In this document: piece by piece, positions 22,547 to 24,233 of the stretch
How the letters are laid out: the number at the start of each line of letters is the position of its first letter
Numbering within the stretch: the stretch's first letter is position 1
From: an uncultured Sutterella sp.
Lineage (GTDB): Bacteria > Pseudomonadota > Gammaproteobacteria > Burkholderiales > Burkholderiaceae_F
NCBI GenBank assembly: GCA_902477615.1
Contig: CABSHY010000003.1
Span: 1 to 24,233 of the forward strand
Direction: 5' to 3'
DNA: 24,233 nt
The notes under the pieces: generated by a model
Databases searched by the model: none
The model's input: the letters and a program-made list of their open reading frames with translations, nothing else
What the model was told of the DNA's origin: nothing
Program-made: the position numbers and the translations under genes

Positions 22547-24233
22547 TTAGACGCTGTCCCAATTGATGGAGCCGTCAGGATTTGTTTGAATTTCTTTTTG
22601 ATCGCTATCTTCACCCTTTTCAATGAATTCGCCATCAAGGAAATCTTGAGTTGTAACGGCCTCGCCTCGGTCGGCCTTTTCGTCAACTTCAACCGCTCGG
22701 ACAGCTTCAATGCTGACCGGCAGGTACTTGAACAGTCTGCGGATGACGGTGTTGTGGGTTACCGCCATATTGTCGCCGCAGAGGTAGGTTCTGGACGGAC
22801 TATCAACAGCGATGCACTTCGTCGGGACGCTTTCGATTTTTTCGATGGACTTGATCCCAAGGTACGGATTGATCTTTCTGCCCTGATAGTTCGCGGCCTT
22901 TCGAGCTAGGTGGAACGGGTTGAAAGACGGCTTCCATTCAACTTGGTACGTAGGGAACTTCTTGGGGAAGCCGTGCTCGTACACGACAGCCATGAAGTCT
23001 CGTTTGTGCGGGCATTCTCCAAGAGAACACGCAAGCTCGAACACCGAGTCTCGGAGTTTTCGGTCCGACGAGCAGAAGCTTGCTCGTCCACGTTCCTTAT
23101 CGCAATGGCCGTCAGAATCAAGCAACCCGGCAAGTAATGCCTTACGCTGTTCAATCGAGCCTCTCATGTATGCGTCAGGAATATGCTTATTCAGAATGAG
23201 ATTCATGCCGAGAAGTTTTGTTCTCATTCCGTCAGTAGCACCTACTGTGACGGCTTCGGATCGGCCATCTGAACGAATCGTCCCAACAGAAAATCCTGCG
23301 GCCTTGATTGCTTCTATGACGTGCGGAAGATCTTCTTTCGAACACGTGATCTGTGCGCCTCTGGCAGAACCATCGCCAAGCCAGTAGCCAAGGATGTACG
23401 GATCAAGCGGTAGATTGGCTTCCGGGAGAGCCAGGGCTCCTTGAACCGGGATCGTCACTGATAGCCCATCCTCTTTGGCTTCATACATCTCGTTTACGGT
23501 CATTTCACGGTACGGCTGACGCCATGCATTCGCACCGCCCTTGCGAGCAAGCCAACGATGCTCATCGTCGCAGACAACAGAAGAACCGTTCGTAAAGGTG
23601 ACGCGGAAGCACGGCAGGTGCTTGACTTCGGAGACGGCGGTGACGGTCGTCACCTTGCCGTCCTTATCGAAGACCTTGTCACCCTTATGAAGTTCTTCCA
23701 TCGTTGTCCAACCTGCGGGGGTCGGGATGCGCGTATCAAGGGCGAGACCTTTTTTCGCCATTTCGTCCCAGTGACTTGCCCACGGCCCTGAGCTTCCGGC
23801 TTTGGACGTTTTACGTACCGCTTCAATTTCCGCTCGACTCATGACTTCAAACTGGACGCCACCACCTTTAAGCTTTGCGACTGCGTACACGTAAGTCACA
23901 GGGCCACGATCTGCAAGAGGGGAGGGCTTGTGAATGATGTTTGGCTCAAGGCCGAGGGTCCACTCAAACTCGTCTTTTTCATGAGCACAGTAGGCGGACA
24001 GACTGATGATTTGGCCAGAGCGTCGAGCAAGGTCGATCATGCCTCGGTAACCAATGATTAGTTGTGCGTTAGCTCGTCCGCTCTTATCCTTGCCGTTGCC
24101 GAAGGGGAGAAGGTAGCAATGCCCCAATGCGGAACCAGGCTCAAGACCCAATGCAGCACACTGTAAGACAGCGCCAAAAAAAGACTCTGGAGCGCAACTC
24201 ATCAATGCGGGCGTCTTTCGACATTCGGTCATG
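22547..24233 (-). CDS. recT: RecT-like single-strand annealing recombinase with in-frame intein, 5' end outside window
   Basis: The visible 561 codons read as two RecT pieces around a 333-residue intein. Before the intein (residues 1-161) is the RecT core: ESFFGAVLQCAALGLEPG, LIIGYRGMIDLARRSGQI, and WDEMAKK. After it comes TVIRRLFKYLPVSIEA and an acidic tail ending INWDSV. Joined, DEMAKK-TVIRRLFKYLP is the standard conserved RecT block. RecT anneals complementary strands and works with an exonuclease in phage recombination. The methionine at 24232 is probably internal (family: ...MTxxRKxPxL), because 60-100 more N-terminal residues are usual, so the start lies beyond the window. It heads the minus-strand operon; 58 bp separate its stop from the HTH gene. 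Confidence 0.92.
   Translation of the reverse strand, partial: MTECRKTPALMSCAPESFFGAVLQCAALGLEPGSALGHCYLLPFGNGKDKSGRANAQLIIGYRGMIDLARRSGQIISLSAYCAHEKDEFEWTLGLEPNIIHKPSPLADRGPVTYVYAVAKLKGGGVQFEVMSRAEIEAVRKTSKAGSSGPWASHWDEMAKKGLALDTRIPTPAGWTTMEELHKGDKVFDKDGKVTTVTAVSEVKHLPCFRVTFTNGSSVVCDDEHRWLARKGGANAWRQPYREMTVNEMYEAKEDGLSVTIPVQGALALPEANLPLDPYILGYWLGDGSARGAQITCSKEDLPHVIEAIKAAGFSVGTIRSDGRSEAVTVGATDGMRTKLLGMNLILNKHIPDAYMRGSIEQRKALLAGLLDSDGHCDKERGRASFCSSDRKLRDSVFELACSLGECPHKRDFMAVVYEHGFPKKFPTYQVEWKPSFNPFHLARKAANYQGRKINPYLGIKSIEKIESVPTKCIAVDSPSRTYLCGDNMAVTHNTVIRRLFKYLPVSIEAVRAVEVDEKADRGEAVTTQDFLDGEFIEKGEDSDQKEIQTNPDGSINWDSV
22751..23749 (-). other. class 3-type intein with LAGLIDADG endonuclease in RecT
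   Basis: Block A is GLALDTRIPTPAGWTTMEEL with Gly1 instead of Cys/Ser; block B is CDDEHRWLAR (His, and Trp two residues on); block F is TKCIAVDSPSRTYLCGD (Cys); block G is VTHN followed by Thr+1 of the extein. The Trp, Cys and Thr (intein residues 66, 312, 331) form the WCT set of class 3 inteins, which lack the N-terminal nucleophile and start splicing from the block F Cys. The central part has two LAGLIDADG motifs, LGYWLGDGS and LLAGLLDSDG, with the acidic residues kept. The intein is in frame with both extein halves and has no stop, so it is probably active. Confidence 0.93.

Larger units (their letters stand above)
17687..24233. mobile_element. integrated phage-like element, one end (other end beyond window)
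   Basis: Left end inferred from the GMP synthase 3' end and the adjacent P4-type integrase. Inside are an excisionase-like HTH protein, a RecT recombinase and many small overlapping minus-strand genes. Base composition and codon use differ from the host part: more AGA and mixed codons, and no TTG/CGT bias. 3' ends of GMP synthase genes are known insertion sites for genomic islands. No structural phage genes are seen here, so phage, satellite or ICE cannot be told apart. The exact attL is not determined because the matching attR lies outside. Confidence 0.75.

Noticed and set aside
22910..23387. Plus-strand open frames opposite the intein
   Set aside because: No start context or similarity; they are shadows of the GC-richer recT-intein gene.

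Overview
The window looks like a betaproteobacterial chromosome of the Sutterellaceae type (Burkholderiales; Sutterella or Parasutterella relatives). I infer this from recalled similarity of the housekeeping proteins and from an unusual codon style in highly expressed genes, where TTG is the favoured Leu codon. No database search was possible. The last third is an integrated phage-like element.

Host part, 1 to about 17.7 kb. It opens with the 3' part of tRNA-Gly(GCC) and a complete tRNA-Leu(UAA). A DUF401-type membrane protein follows. Next is a divergent pair: ppsR (kinase/pyrophosphorylase that controls PEP synthase) and ppsA (PEP synthase), with a perfect palindrome between them. Two tandem YbaL/Kef-type cation:proton antiporter genes follow; the first is broken in its RCK domain. 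After them come a short NfeD protein and a QmcA-like SPFH protein, then four tandem diverged paralogues of unknown function, one frameshifted. smpB and rnfH are divergent. guaB and guaA make GMP, and a second GMP synthase without a glutaminase domain has its own promoter. Most units end in clear hairpin/T-tract terminators.

Mobile part, about 17.7 to 24.2 kb. Just downstream of the second GMP synthase lie a 10-bp-phased repeat array, a set of 12-bp repeats and a P4-type tyrosine integrase on the + strand. Facing it is a tightly packed minus-strand operon: a RecT-like recombinase (5' end outside the window), an excisionase-like HTH protein, several tiny membrane peptides, several small DUF551-like or unknown proteins and a MazG-like NTP pyrophosphohydrolase. 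Overlapping start and stop codons suggest translational coupling.

The most notable item is a 333-residue intein with a LAGLIDADG endonuclease domain inside the RecT protein. It starts with Gly and carries the Trp/Cys/Thr set that marks class 3 inteins. Other notable items are the glutaminase-less second GMP synthase next to the integration site, the four-gene orphan family, and the repeat arrays next to the integrase.
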